From positions 137,305 to 201,304 of the forward strand of contig NZ_PFGL01000044.1 of NCBI RefSeq assembly GCF_002783505.1: DNA of 64,000 bases, given 5' to 3'. The notes below the pieces were generated by a model. That model was not told the DNA's origin. It saw nothing but the letters and a program-made list of their open reading frames with translations, and did not search any database. A program made the position numbers and the translations under genes. How positions within the stretch are numbered: the stretch's first letter is position 1; every line of letters begins with the position of its first letter. This document shows positions 56,495 through 64,000 of this stretch, one piece after another. This stretch comes from Shewanella sp. CG12_big_fil_rev_8_21_14_0_65_47_15. GTDB taxonomy: Bacteria > Pseudomonadota > Gammaproteobacteria > Enterobacterales > Shewanellaceae.

Positions 56495-56740
56495 TTAAGC
56501 TACAAAATAGCGGTTTAAGAAGCGAGTCAGCATCTTCCATAATGAAATATCTTTTTTGATATTGTTTTTAACAGCGCGTTTAAGACCAAGACGTTGCTCA
56601 CGAATGCTTCGTCGCTCATCGGCGCGATTCGCCACCTCGGCAAATGTATGTCGTTGTTCAAGCGTCATACTCGCCATAAAACTGCGAAAAGGGATCTTGG
56701 GTGGCATAGCCGCCGAATTAGTCTTTGGTGTACTACACAT
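56495..56740 (-). CDS. Small basic protein of unknown function
   Basis: The 81-residue product starts at MCSTPKTNSAAMPP, eight bases after GGGAG. It is rich in Arg and Lys, with a helical MTLEQRHTFAEVANRADERRSIREQRLGLKRAVKN core and a hydrophobic-aromatic C-terminus WKMLTRFLNRYFVA that may lie on the membrane. I recognise no family. It is convergent with the previous gene, with 17 bp between their stop codons. Confidence 0.55.
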   Translation of the reverse strand: MCSTPKTNSAAMPPKIPFRSFMASMTLEQRHTFAEVANRADERRSIREQRLGLKRAVKNNIKKDISLWKMLTRFLNRYFVA

Positions 56741-57090
56741 AATTTGCACTCCCAATGGTTAATCATTCATCTAATGAACAAGACCCGTCACATGAGAGAA
56801 TCCTTTCACACTGATGATACTTTTATTAGCAGTTGAGGTTAGAGATTAGTGCTTCTTTAACAAATTGAAATAAATGGTAATGCCTTTTACTGATTCCTGC
56901 GTAACGACATGCCCACCATGTCACTCGCGCTATACTCATTATGCTTATTTCAAACAAATATCGATATTGAACAACTGTTCAATTACATATAGGATTATAG
57001 AACAAAGTTTATAAAACGCCATAAACTCAATAAGTAAGTGTGCTAGCAGAACTCGTGTCACAACGTGCACACCATTCAATCGGATTTGAT

Positions 57091-57609
57091 ATGTACAATG
57101 ACCACCTTAAACTGCGCACTATCCGTTACCAAAAACTCGTTGCTTTGTATCATGCTGATTTATTTCGTTTTGCTTATTGGTTGAGCAAAGACAAAAATGC
57201 AACAGAAGAGATTATCCAAGAATCCTATTTGAGGGCTTGGAAATATCTCGATAAGCAACTTGACGAAAATGCTGAAAAATCATGGTTGCTTACTATCGTT
57301 CGAAGAGAAAATGCACGTTACTTCAGTAGGAAAACATTAGATATTGACGATATAGAACAGAATGACTTAGTTGATACGAGTTCTCACTCGGTAGAACAAA
57401 ATATCGAATACGAAAATATCAGGAACCAAATAGCTCTTTTGGCGCCTGAGTACAGAGAGCCCTTAATCATGCAAGTATTATTGGGGTTGAGTAGTCACGA
57501 AATTGCAGAGCAGCTGATGCTAACAACCAATACGGTAAACACACGATTATTTCGAGCGCGTGAGCAACTCAAACATAGCTTGACTTGCATAACGATTGAT
57601 AAACAGTGA
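57091..57609 (+). CDS. ECF-type RNA polymerase sigma factor (orphan)
   Basis: The 172-residue product starts at MYNDHLKLRTIRYQ. Region 2 is seen in VALYHADLFRFAYWLSKDKNATEEIIQESYLRAWKYLD (about residues 17-54) and region 4 in LAPEYREPLIMQVLLGLSSHEIAEQLMLTTNTVNTRLFRAREQLK (about 118-163). No anti-sigma factor follows. A 26-codon frame at 57624-57704, preceded by GGGGTTGGCG, may be what remains of one. The 350-bp region upstream (56741-57090) shows no gene. It is distinct from the sigma factor at 44146. Confidence 0.88.
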   Translation: MYNDHLKLRTIRYQKLVALYHADLFRFAYWLSKDKNATEEIIQESYLRAWKYLDKQLDENAEKSWLLTIVRRENARYFSRKTLDIDDIEQNDLVDTSSHSVEQNIEYENIRNQIALLAPEYREPLIMQVLLGLSSHEIAEQLMLTTNTVNTRLFRAREQLKHSLTCITIDKQ

Positions 57610-57843
57610 CTTAGGGGTTGGCGATGCATGATGGAAACCAATCGTTGTTTCCTATTATTAGCTCATCCATAGCGTTAGCTATTCCTCTATCTGTTGAGTC
57701 GTAGTAGATAGGCATGTGTTTGGGATGTGATTTTTATCATTTTGTCTAACGCCTTCAGTAGTAGTTTAGTGTGGGCGCAAATACGCGCTTGGCCTACTGC
57801 AAATACGCGCTTGGCCTACTGTTAGGACTATTTATCTGACCAA
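57610..57843. other. Non-coding stretch with a possible truncated partner gene
   Basis: A 26-codon frame at 57624-57704 (MHDGNQSLFPIISSSIALAI...) follows the ECF sigma factor with a plausible ribosome-binding site and ends early at TAG. It may be the beginning of a lost anti-sigma factor. The remainder holds the 22-bp tandem repeat and no gene. Confidence 0.35.
57779..57822. repeat. Two tandem copies of a 22-bp sequence
   Basis: CAAATACGCGCTTGGCCTAC plus TG occurs twice with no spacer at 57779-57800 and 57801-57822, without mismatch. The origin is unknown. It lies 22 bp past the stop codon of the AbrB-like gene. Confidence 0.85.
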
Positions 57844-58077
57844 TTATCTGAAGAGCCATTCTTCTAGTCTATCATATTCAGCCTTCACTTCTGGATCTTC
57901 AAATGCCTTTAGTTTTAATACATCAAGCTGGCTTAACTTGCTTAATGTCCAACTACCATCCCCATTATCTCCCCAACTGATAGTGTCTCCTTCATTCCAA
58001 GAAAGTTCTTTTTGTAACTGTTCAGGAATCAAGAAGTAATACTCTCCATTTTCATGTTGTTCAATTTTTATTTGCAT
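57844..58077 (-). CDS. AbrB/MazE-like antitoxin-type protein
   Basis: The 77-residue product has a SpoVT/AbrB swapped-hairpin domain: MQIKIEQHENGEYYFLIPEQLQKELSWNEGDTISWGDN (about residues 1-38), then a helical acidic tail with FEDPEVKAEYDRLEEWLF. The tail resembles toxin-neutralising antitoxin tails. No toxin gene is visible on either side; the upstream neighbour is the end of tnpA at 58199, 122 bp away. Toxin-antitoxin genes are frequent passengers of Tn3-family elements, so this may be a half-lost module. Confidence 0.7.
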   Translation of the reverse strand: MQIKIEQHENGEYYFLIPEQLQKELSWNEGDTISWGDNGDGSWTLSKLSQLDVLKLKAFEDPEVKAEYDRLEEWLFR

Positions 58078-58198
58078 CTAAACACTCCAACTAAATCGCT
58101 ATCATATTTAAGGTTTATCGTATAGCAAACTTTTAGGCAATGATGATTGATTAATCGTCACTAAGTACGCAGAAGTAAATTTAATGGGGGTAAATGTA

Positions 58199-61100
58199 TC
58201 ATCGTCTCACATTTACTTGTGCGTCAATTTTCATGGCAAAGTTTAATGGGCTGTAACTTCGGTCCATGTCTAATAAATAGTCACCAAAGCGGTTTATATG
58301 AGCCGTTCTGTAGGGAGATAAACCTGCAAGTCGATCTGGCGTGAGATCGATTCCTTGGTCGGCTAACTCTCGTAAAATACAGGTCATCTTGTCAGCGTTG
58401 TACAAAATTACCATATTGGCAACCAATTGATTATATTTGACAACTTTGCTCTGTTCATGGCGAATATTTTCGGCGATGATGCCATCACCACCAAAGAAAA
58501 ACCATTTTACGAAGTTATTGAACTCTTCAGATTTATTGGTTTCAGCTTGGATAACTTGCCGCAATTCGTAATTGTCGATGTAGTTGAGCAGAAACAGTGT
58601 CCGAATGACTTTACCCAATTCCCGAAAGGCAAAATAAAGCTTGTTCTTGCGACTATAAGTATTGAGTCGACGTAGTAACGAGGATGCCGGCATCTTGCCC
58701 AATTTAATCGATAGAATGAGCTTCAGCATGTCTGGTAACAGATTTTCAATCAGCGTGAAGTCGATACTGCCGTTGAATAGCCGATCGATGTTTTGATATT
58801 TACATTCATTGTCTGCCCGGAACAGGTTCAGATCTTGAATGTTGCGGATCCTTGGCATCAGGCCAATACCGAGTAGGTAGGACAAACCAAAAACGGGATA
58901 GCTTTGTGATTGCGTATCACCGTGCAGAAATTCAGGGGTGATATCAGATGTGTTTTTCATCAAACCATCAAGTAAATAATGACCTTCATAAGAGCCGCAA
59001 GAGATAAAACGACAGTAAAGCGCGATGTAAGTATCAGACACATGGTAATAACCAATACCGCCATAGCCACCATAGCGTATGTGGTACTCCGACATCAAAT
59101 TTTGCTCATTTAAATCCCACTTAGAACCATCAACAGAAGCGTGTTTACCACTGCCCCAAAATGTTGGCAGTTCAAACTTATTGTAAGCGTTAATAACCTT
59201 GGTTAACGCTTTATCCAAACGGTCTTCGGTGACTTGTTTAAGGTTCAACCAAGCAACTTGTTTAGGGCTGATCCCTTTAATCGAACGGGCGGTTTGCATT
59301 GGTCCTAAGTTGCAGCCATAACAAAAGAGCGTAGTCACAAACCGCTGAGCGTGATCTTCTAATCGACTCTGATTGCCCGATAGCGGGTAAAATAAATCAC
59401 TTAGACCAAGCCAATGCTCTGCATCCACCAAAATATCAACAATGCTGGTCGTTTCTAATTGTTCTGTAATGGCATCATCAATACGCTGGATAGCGGCACT
59501 AGGTCGCACAGTAGAGGCTCGCTTCAGACTGAGTTTACCTTCGTGAATGGCCGCGTGGGGATTTTCAGGAAATCGTCCATCTACCTGCTGTGCAAGTGTC
59601 TTCAGCTTTTGCTTTAATTCCGCAATAAAAAGTGTTGGATCCGTAAGTGGTAACCCTACTTGTTGGGCATAGACAGGCAGTTCGCGGGCATAGGTATCTG
59701 CATCCACCATCCCTTCGCGATAATCTTTATATTGTTCACTTTGTGCAACGAATAGGTCAATCGACATCAGTTCCTGTTTTATATGTACCATAATGCACAA
59801 CTCCAGAAACTTACGATGTAACACCACCACTTCGTCTTCAGTTTCGGCATGGATCAATACTAATTTTTTCCACACAGAAGAAATCCATCGTGTCGCTTTG
59901 GTGCCATTAAACTGATCAAGTAAATACTGCTTGCTAATATGCTCTTGGCGATTATTCCTGAGGGATAACAGACAGTTGATTAATCGTTCTGTAGTTTTGT
60001 CACTTGAGGTGCTTTTTAAGGTGAGGATGGACAAGCAGTTAAATAATAACGACCGTTTATTTCCATAGGGACGTATCATAAAAGGTAGGTAGTTATTATC
60101 CGCATACGCGAGGTGTTCATCACATTTTGCAATGACGGTCTCTTTGTCTGGGAGTAATAACTGCTCAATATGTGCGATACGGCTACTCGCATTACCAGGC
60201 TCTTCTAAGGCAAGCACCACATCTCGAAAATTACTGATCAATTCGTCCGCTTGTTTTTGTTTCTGCAGAATGTACTGTTGTAGACTTTGTTGAGCGCTAT
60301 TTTCGAGATCTCTAACCTGCTTGATGAACAGTTCGGCGACATCATCAAGTGCTTTTCCATGTTGACTGCGAATAAGGATCACCGCTAAGGCATAACGTTT
60401 ATTAGACGTTAAGTCCCGCATTTCTTGAGCATCCAGTGCTCGAGCTTCCAACATAAACTGCTGAAACTTGGCAACGGGAATCGCCAGGGTTGGCATTTGA
60501 CTTTCTAAATCACGTAACCACTCCACATGTTGCAAATAACTGCGCACTTCTTTGTTGGTCGGTTTTCTCGGTTCTCGTTTTAGTTGCTGCCAGTGAGAGT
60601 ACACACCAGCACTGTTTGATTGCCAAAGTTGATCTAGCCTAGATTTTGTCGATTGGCTTAAGGATTGGCAGATCTGTCGATAGTACGCATCATTGACTTG
60701 TCGACGTACTGTTCTTGCTAGCTTTTCTAATACGGTAAGACCTGGAAATTCAAAACAGTGATGGGCCAGTTCTTCTAGCATCACATTGATGATGTCTGTG
60801 ACGGTTTCTTTAGTTTGTGCTGCACCATGTGCCACATTTTTTAACCAAGAACGTTCAGCCGAAGATAAGGGTTTTACGCCAATGTGTGCGCGGATCATCG
60901 CGAGGTGCCGTTGTCGTGTTCCTGACTTATCATATCGTTTCCAATCAGAGGGCTTTGGTACCCAAATAATACCTGCCACTTTTCTGATGTGTTCAATGAT
61001 CTGATCGGGACAATCGATAGGAGAGAGAAAATAGCCAAGACGTTGAAAGAGCTTTAACTGCACCAAGAAGCCTAGGCGGTGTAAGGGATTATGCAGAATT

Positions 61101-61207
61101 TGACTTAACACAAGCTCATTTTCACTGGGATGATATCGTTGCGATAACACGTTGTATGAGAAGTAGGTTTCTAATCGTGGGTAAGCAGTATTTTCAGCAG
61201 TCTTCAT
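58199..61207 (-). CDS. tnpA: Tn3-family transposase TnpA
   Basis: The 1002-residue product has the normal length for the family. An N-terminal DUF4158 DNA-binding region (ETYFSYNVLSQRYHPSENEL, about residues 13-32, up to about 170) is followed by the DDE_Tnp_Tn3 catalytic domain. The first Asp lies in KHASVDGSKWDLNE near residue 690, the second in FLHGDTQSQSYPVFG near 763, and the last acidic region in FFGGDGIIAENIRHEQSK near 905-920. It appears intact. It is 28 bp downstream of tnpS on the same strand. In this element it points inward rather than toward a terminal repeat. Confidence 0.95.
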   Translation of the reverse strand: MKTAENTAYPRLETYFSYNVLSQRYHPSENELVLSQILHNPLHRLGFLVQLKLFQRLGYFLSPIDCPDQIIEHIRKVAGIIWVPKPSDWKRYDKSGTRQRHLAMIRAHIGVKPLSSAERSWLKNVAHGAAQTKETVTDIINVMLEELAHHCFEFPGLTVLEKLARTVRRQVNDAYYRQICQSLSQSTKSRLDQLWQSNSAGVYSHWQQLKREPRKPTNKEVRSYLQHVEWLRDLESQMPTLAIPVAKFQQFMLEARALDAQEMRDLTSNKRYALAVILIRSQHGKALDDVAELFIKQVRDLENSAQQSLQQYILQKQKQADELISNFRDVVLALEEPGNASSRIAHIEQLLLPDKETVIAKCDEHLAYADNNYLPFMIRPYGNKRSLLFNCLSILTLKSTSSDKTTERLINCLLSLRNNRQEHISKQYLLDQFNGTKATRWISSVWKKLVLIHAETEDEVVVLHRKFLELCIMVHIKQELMSIDLFVAQSEQYKDYREGMVDADTYARELPVYAQQVGLPLTDPTLFIAELKQKLKTLAQQVDGRFPENPHAAIHEGKLSLKRASTVRPSAAIQRIDDAITEQLETTSIVDILVDAEHWLGLSDLFYPLSGNQSRLEDHAQRFVTTLFCYGCNLGPMQTARSIKGISPKQVAWLNLKQVTEDRLDKALTKVINAYNKFELPTFWGSGKHASVDGSKWDLNEQNLMSEYHIRYGGYGGIGYYHVSDTYIALYCRFISCGSYEGHYLLDGLMKNTSDITPEFLHGDTQSQSYPVFGLSYLLGIGLMPRIRNIQDLNLFRADNECKYQNIDRLFNGSIDFTLIENLLPDMLKLILSIKLGKMPASSLLRRLNTYSRKNKLYFAFRELGKVIRTLFLLNYIDNYELRQVIQAETNKSEEFNNFVKWFFFGGDGIIAENIRHEQSKVVKYNQLVANMVILYNADKMTCILRELADQGIDLTPDRLAGLSPYRTAHINRFGDYLLDMDRSYSPLNFAMKIDAQVNVRR

Positions 61208-61235
61208 AGAAACTCCCTTTCGTTAGTCAATCTGG

Positions 61236-62468
61236 CTAATCCCAGCGCCGACCGCTTTCATGGTGGACGATTACCGCTTCCAACATACATTGATGATCAG
61301 TCGCGATACTGTGCATCCGATCCAATAGTTCATCCGCTACTTCATCGAGATCTGCATCCACACATTCAGAGAATAATTGGAGCTGGTAATGGTGTTCATC
61401 AATGGTCGTCAGTGCGCCAAAGGCCTTCAACGCAAAGCGTTCTAATTTAAGTCGCACCGTTCTTTCGTTTGGCGCTTTATCATGAAAACGTGATAAGCAT
61501 AGCTGGACATCCACAATGGTCATTGGTGGGAGGATAGTAGCTGCATGCGGTGTAGATGGTTGCAGTTGTTCTGGCGTAAATGGTGCACTCACTTCGATGT
61601 AACGCAGTGCTGATTGCGCATCTCTCCAGCCGACATGCTCCATTAATTGCTTTAGTGACCATTGATGCTGCGTTGCCCATGACGCAAATCCCCGCCGTAA
61701 TGAATGACTGCTATAGAGGTGAGAGTGACAGATCCCCGCTTGCGCCATTAGCTTTCGCATAAGCGGTAAGATACTGGATGGCCGCAAACTTTCAGAACTC
61801 ATTTGCCCCCAACGATTAATACCGCGAAAGACCGGACCAACGGTTAACCCTGAGAGGGCTAACCATTCTTGGTAAGCTTGCACGGGGCATAAGTGTTGTA
61901 AGGCGGGGGTACGATATTCCCGACCTTGATTGGTGCGATCTGATTTAGAACGGGGTAAGTAAATGTTCATCCCTTGAGTAGGCGCAAGCTCGATATGTTC
62001 AATGACCATACGACAGAGTTCATCACTGCGAAATCCTCGCCAAAAACCCATGAGTAACAGCGCCTTATCGCGAGTGGCTTTTAAGGCTAGCAGTTGATCA
62101 TTACTGTGCTGCGCTTGCTCCAAATAGCCACAGATCTGCGTAAGTTCATCAATGGCCAGCGGCTTGGCCTGCCTAGTTCTTGCAGGGTGGATCTCACGTA
62201 TGCCTTTAAAGACTTTTCTCACAAGGGGAGATTTCGTTGGATCCACAAAACCTTGCGACACATGCCACTGTCCGAGCGCAGCCAACCGCAGCCGTAGCGT
62301 GCTATGTGAAAGCATATTGGCATAGTGAGCAAGATAACGGGCCACTTGCTCTGATGTGGTGGGCAGCATCCCCCCCCAATCAACTTCGAAGTGTTCAATG
62401 GCCGCTTGGTAACTGCGGCGGGTATTGTCCCGTGTTGCTGCTTCAATATAGCGTTCTACATCATTCAT
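61236..62468 (-). CDS. tnpS: TnpS-like tyrosine recombinase for cointegrate resolution
   Basis: The 410-residue product starts at MNDVERYIEAA; an upstream in-frame ATG would add eleven residues and neither has a clear ribosome-binding site. An N-terminal SAM-like core-binding domain (about residues 5-90) precedes the catalytic domain, with Arg in GFWRGFRSDELCRM near residue 163, H-x-x-R in SSHSLRRGFASWA near 258, His/Trp in MEHVGWRDAQ near 277 and nucleophile Tyr in ALRYIEVSAP near 289. A C-terminal extension of about 100 residues is unusual for Xer-like enzymes. It lies next to tnpA and is divergent from tnpT. Confidence 0.85.
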   Translation of the reverse strand: MNDVERYIEAATRDNTRRSYQAAIEHFEVDWGGMLPTTSEQVARYLAHYANMLSHSTLRLRLAALGQWHVSQGFVDPTKSPLVRKVFKGIREIHPARTRQAKPLAIDELTQICGYLEQAQHSNDQLLALKATRDKALLLMGFWRGFRSDELCRMVIEHIELAPTQGMNIYLPRSKSDRTNQGREYRTPALQHLCPVQAYQEWLALSGLTVGPVFRGINRWGQMSSESLRPSSILPLMRKLMAQAGICHSHLYSSHSLRRGFASWATQHQWSLKQLMEHVGWRDAQSALRYIEVSAPFTPEQLQPSTPHAATILPPMTIVDVQLCLSRFHDKAPNERTVRLKLERFALKAFGALTTIDEHHYQLQLFSECVDADLDEVADELLDRMHSIATDHQCMLEAVIVHHESGRRWD

Positions 62469-62552
62469 GTTAGATTTTTCAGTACACCACTTAGTACACA
62501 TAAGAAAAGCAGCCTAGCACATTTTTCAACGGCTGTTTTTTGAACAACCTCT

Positions 62553-62690
62553 ATTACGTACCAACTGACCCCATCAAATCAAGCTTTTTTGTTATGAGAG
62601 TAGATAACTCAGAATTATCTACTCTTATACATTGAATAATATTTGTATTTTTAAAATTACATATTAGTATGTAATTACATAGTACGTAAT
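62553..62690. promoter_or_regulatory. Resolution region: repeated octamer ATTACRTA around the core site
   Basis: The octamer ATTAC(A/G)TA occurs at 62553-62560, 62656-62663 and 62674-62681, and inverted at 62668-62675 and 62683-62690. The copies between 62656 and 62690 overlap each other and lie just upstream of tnpT. They flank the palindromic core and are candidate TnpT or accessory-protein sites. Confidence 0.6.
62597..62625. promoter_or_regulatory. Core recombination site for the TnpS-like recombinase
   Basis: Perfect 11-bp inverted arms AGAGTAGATAA and TTATCTACTCT flank the 7-bp spacer CTCAGAA. This is the layout of a tyrosine recombinase crossover site and lies in the divergent tnpS/tnpT intergenic region, where such sites are found in Tn4651-type elements. 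Confidence 0.78.
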
Positions 62691-62710
62691 ACATTATGAA
62701 AGGTAATGAC

Positions 62711-63745
62711 ATGGCACGTGGTGGCATAAGTAAAGAAGCAGTTGAGCAGGCAAGAAATGCACTATTGGCGCGAAGAGAGTCAGTATCCATCGACGCGATA
62801 CGTATTGAATTGGGGAATACCGGTTCTAAAACCACAATCCATCGCTACCTCAAGGAATTGGAGGAGGCTGAAGGCAACACGCAGCTCACTACGTCATTAA
62901 GCGAAGAACTCACCTTTATCGTTGAAAAGATGTCGGGCCGTTTGTTACAAGAAGCGAATGAAATAATCGAGAACGAACGCGTGCAGCATCGAGAAGCAAT
63001 AACGGTAAGAGACGAACGCTATCAACAACTACGCCAAGAACTACTAGAAACTCAATCTCATCGAGATGAATTAATGGGGAAGCTTCAGCAGCAAGAGCAT
63101 GAAAGCAAAGCGCTCAAAACGAATATCGACACGCAGAAGCTGACACTCGAAAGACTGAAGACCAATGAAGAAGCCATGTTATTACGACTTGCCGATAAAG
63201 ATCAGCAGATAGTCTCCTTAGAAGAAAAACATGCACAGTCACGCTCAGCGCTTGAACACTACCGTAATTCCGTTAAAGAACAACGAGAGCGAGAGCAACA
63301 TCGCCATGAATCGCAAGTACAACAACTGCAGCTTGAGATTAGAGCGCTAAACCAACAGTTAACTGCTAAACAGCTGGAGAATGCGACGGTACAAAAGCAA
63401 TGTGCCAGGTTAGAAACTTTGCTAGAGGGGACATCAGAACAGCTGCAAAAAGCAGAAGTATCATTGTCCACAATGACCAACGTGAAGCTAGCTTTGGAGG
63501 CGGAAAACCATTCATTCAAGCAGCAGATAACCTCTGTGGAAGATAGGTATCAACAGGCAACGTCTCGAATTAATTTGTTAAACACGCAACTCGCGGAGCA
63601 GACTGACAAGAACGCCTTACTTATCATTGAAGTACAATCGTTGAAATCTACTGCCAATGCACAAAAAGACATTATGGACAGATGGTTCATTGAATTGAAG
63701 GGGGCCGATAGTCAGAATCGTTCAATATCTAAAGATAACAACTAA
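62711..63745 (+). CDS. tnpT: KfrA/TnpT-like DNA-binding coiled-coil protein
   Basis: The product has 344 residues from MARGGISKEAVEQA, seven bases after AAGGT; an ATG at 62696 is also in frame. The N-terminal KfrA-type DNA-binding domain (about residues 1-55) contains IRIELGNTGSKTTIHRYLKEL. From about residue 80 to 330 the sequence is an almost continuous coiled coil rich in Gln, Glu and Leu. TnpT of Tn4651-type elements has this design and assists TnpS in cointegrate resolution. It ends 7 bp before IRR. Confidence 0.85.
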   Translation: MARGGISKEAVEQARNALLARRESVSIDAIRIELGNTGSKTTIHRYLKELEEAEGNTQLTTSLSEELTFIVEKMSGRLLQEANEIIENERVQHREAITVRDERYQQLRQELLETQSHRDELMGKLQQQEHESKALKTNIDTQKLTLERLKTNEEAMLLRLADKDQQIVSLEEKHAQSRSALEHYRNSVKEQREREQHRHESQVQQLQLEIRALNQQLTAKQLENATVQKQCARLETLLEGTSEQLQKAEVSLSTMTNVKLALEAENHSFKQQITSVEDRYQQATSRINLLNTQLAEQTDKNALLIIEVQSLKSTANAQKDIMDRWFIELKGADSQNRSISKDNN

Positions 63746-63752
63746 TTAGGTC

Positions 63753-63790
63753 TGATTTGGCGAAAAATTCCAGAATCCCGGTGGACCCTC
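63753..63790 (-). repeat. Right terminal inverted repeat (IRR)
   Basis: Read on the minus strand the repeat starts GAGGGTCCACCGGGATTCTG and continues GAATTTTTCGCCAAAT. It is the inverted partner of 38763-38800 and lies just after tnpT. Confidence 0.8.
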
Positions 63791-63795
63791 TAGAA
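63791..63795. repeat. 5-bp target-site duplication, right copy
   Basis: TAGAA follows directly after IRR and matches the left copy at 38758-38762. Confidence 0.75.
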
Positions 63796-63808
63796 TAGCT
63801 AAAATGCA

Positions 63809-63895
63809 AAAAGCCGCTAATTATTAGCGGCTTTCTGACTTCATATGGCACAGGAGCTGCGCTTAGAATGAGGAACCCAGGGTTCAAACTGTATA
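63809..63895. repeat. Decayed tRNA-Ser-like unit B
   Basis: A perfect hairpin (AAAGCCGCTAA-TTA-TTAGCGGCTTT, 63810-63834) is followed by ATATGGCACAGGAGCTGCGC and a T-arm-like GAACCCAGGGTTCAAAC. It parallels the true tRNA-Ser unit 90 bp further right and unit A at 38681. It is best explained as a leftover of an earlier integration at this tRNA gene. Confidence 0.6.
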
Positions 63896-63896
63896 A

Positions 63897-63926
63897 ACAA
63901 AAAAGCCATCATTGCTGATGGCTTTT
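63897..63926 (-). terminator. Terminator downstream of tRNA-Ser
   Basis: The stem AAAAAGCCATCA / TGATGGCTTTT has a T-run when read on the minus strand and lies 11 bp beyond the tRNA-Ser 3' end. Confidence 0.82.
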
Positions 63927-63936
63927 CCGTAGAATA

Positions 63937-64000
63937 TGGCGGAGGAGCAGGGATTTGAACCCTGGGTGGGCTATAAACCCACGCCGGTTTTCAAGACCGG
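63937..64000 (-). tRNA. tRNA-Ser (TGA), 3' part
   Basis: Minus-strand reading shows the anticodon loop CTTGAAAA (anticodon TGA), the long variable arm with GTGGGTTTATAGCCCAC, the T-arm CAGGGTTCAAATCCCTG and the acceptor 3' strand CTCCTCC followed by G and encoded CCA. The 5' end lies beyond the window. It is a frequent integration target for island integrases. Confidence 0.93.

Larger units (their letters stand above)
38763..63790. mobile_element. 25-kb Tn3-family transposon (TnpA-TnpS-TnpT type) with mosaic cargo
   Basis: The element is bounded by 38-bp inverted repeats that match at 33 of 38 positions by my count, and by a perfect TAGAA duplication, as expected for Tn3-family transposition. 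The mobility genes lie at its right end: TnpA at 58199-61207, a tyrosine recombinase at 61236-62468 and a divergent KfrA/TnpT-like gene at 62711-63745. Cargo includes a chemoreceptor, a TetR-controlled operon, a bufferin-type operon with its own sigma factor, a GC-rich block with a Tn21-type end, an ornithine-lipid synthase-like gene, an EAL protein and a second ECF sigma factor. One oddity is that TnpA points inward, with tnpT beside the right end. The link between this TnpA and these ends is inferred. Confidence 0.78.

Noticed and set aside
58184..58225. GGGGG tract and following sequence near the tnpA stop codon as the left terminal repeat of the transposon
   Set aside because: Tn3-family tnpA often ends near a GGGG end, but this sequence has no inverted partner in the window and does not resemble the 63753-63790 repeat, whereas 38763-38800 does and also has a matching TAGAA.
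61236..63745. tnpS and tnpT as a plasmid partition/KfrA locus
   Set aside because: No replication initiator or ParA/ParB is present, and adjacency to tnpA and the palindromic core fits a Tn4651-type resolution module better.
1..64000. CRISPR arrays, rRNA operons or prophage structural genes
   Set aside because: No regularly spaced repeats, no rRNA sequence and no capsid, tail or terminase proteins were seen.

Overview
The window looks like a Shewanella chromosome (Gammaproteobacteria, Alteromonadales). The assignment rests on gene content and order: ybfE/ybfF/seqA/pgm, a bkd operon with a two-lipoyl BkdB, two divergent GAPDH genes around a DUF2989 lipoprotein, the ttcA-uspE-etrA(fnr) run leading into a complete cbb3 oxidase operon, and TTGAT-N4-ATCAA boxes. 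I ran no database search, so the genus is an inference.

Layout. (1) 1-32.9 kb is ordinary core: replication control (seqA), sugar phosphate metabolism (pgm, gapA, gapB), branched-chain keto acid oxidation (bkdA1-bkdA2-bkdB), NAD synthesis (nadA), a tRNA Gly-Cys-Leu cluster, amino acid metabolism (astE, aminotransferase), tRNA thiolation (ttcA), and an oxygen-responsive block (uspE, etrA, ccoS/I/H, ccoNOQP) with EtrA/FNR boxes. It ends with an HD-GYP response regulator and a Cys-rich small protein. (2) 32.97-38.75 kb is an older, decayed accessory segment. It has a tyrosine integrase, a TauE/SafE exporter, a lectin-like gene remnant, a MATE exporter and an unknown protein. (3) 38,763-63,790 is, in my reading, one 25-kb Tn3-family transposon. 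It has 38-bp terminal inverted repeats (33/38 identical by eye) and a perfect 5-bp target duplication TAGAA. Its mobility module lies at the right end: a 1002-aa TnpA, a TnpS-like tyrosine recombinase and a divergent KfrA/TnpT-like coiled-coil protein, with a palindromic core resolution site between the last two. (4) 63.8-64.0 kb holds a decayed tRNA-Ser-like repeat and the 3' part of a tRNA-Ser(UGA) gene.

The transposon cargo is a mosaic. In order it carries: a chemoreceptor; a TetR regulator divergent from an AhpD-like/DinB/NRDE operon with a perfect 16-bp palindromic operator; an IS110 remnant; a bufferin-type RiPP operon (DUF2892 protein, ECF sigma factor, DUF2282 precursor with four Cys, DUF692/MNIO enzyme, DUF2063 partner, DoxX protein); a GC-rich block (truncated methyltransferase, DsrE, methyltransferase, ArsR-rhodanese, PadR, ruined chrA, TauE/SafE) that ends at a solitary Tn21-type 38-bp inverted repeat; a two-domain ornithine-lipid synthase-like protein; an EAL phosphodiesterase; small unknown genes; an orphan ECF sigma factor; and a MazE/AbrB-like antitoxin without a visible toxin.

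Removing the transposon restores a continuous ladder of three units of about 90 bp. Each unit is a terminator-like hairpin plus a tRNA 3'-end-like sequence, and the last is the true tRNA-Ser. So the locus appears to have been an integration hotspot before the transposon landed in it.
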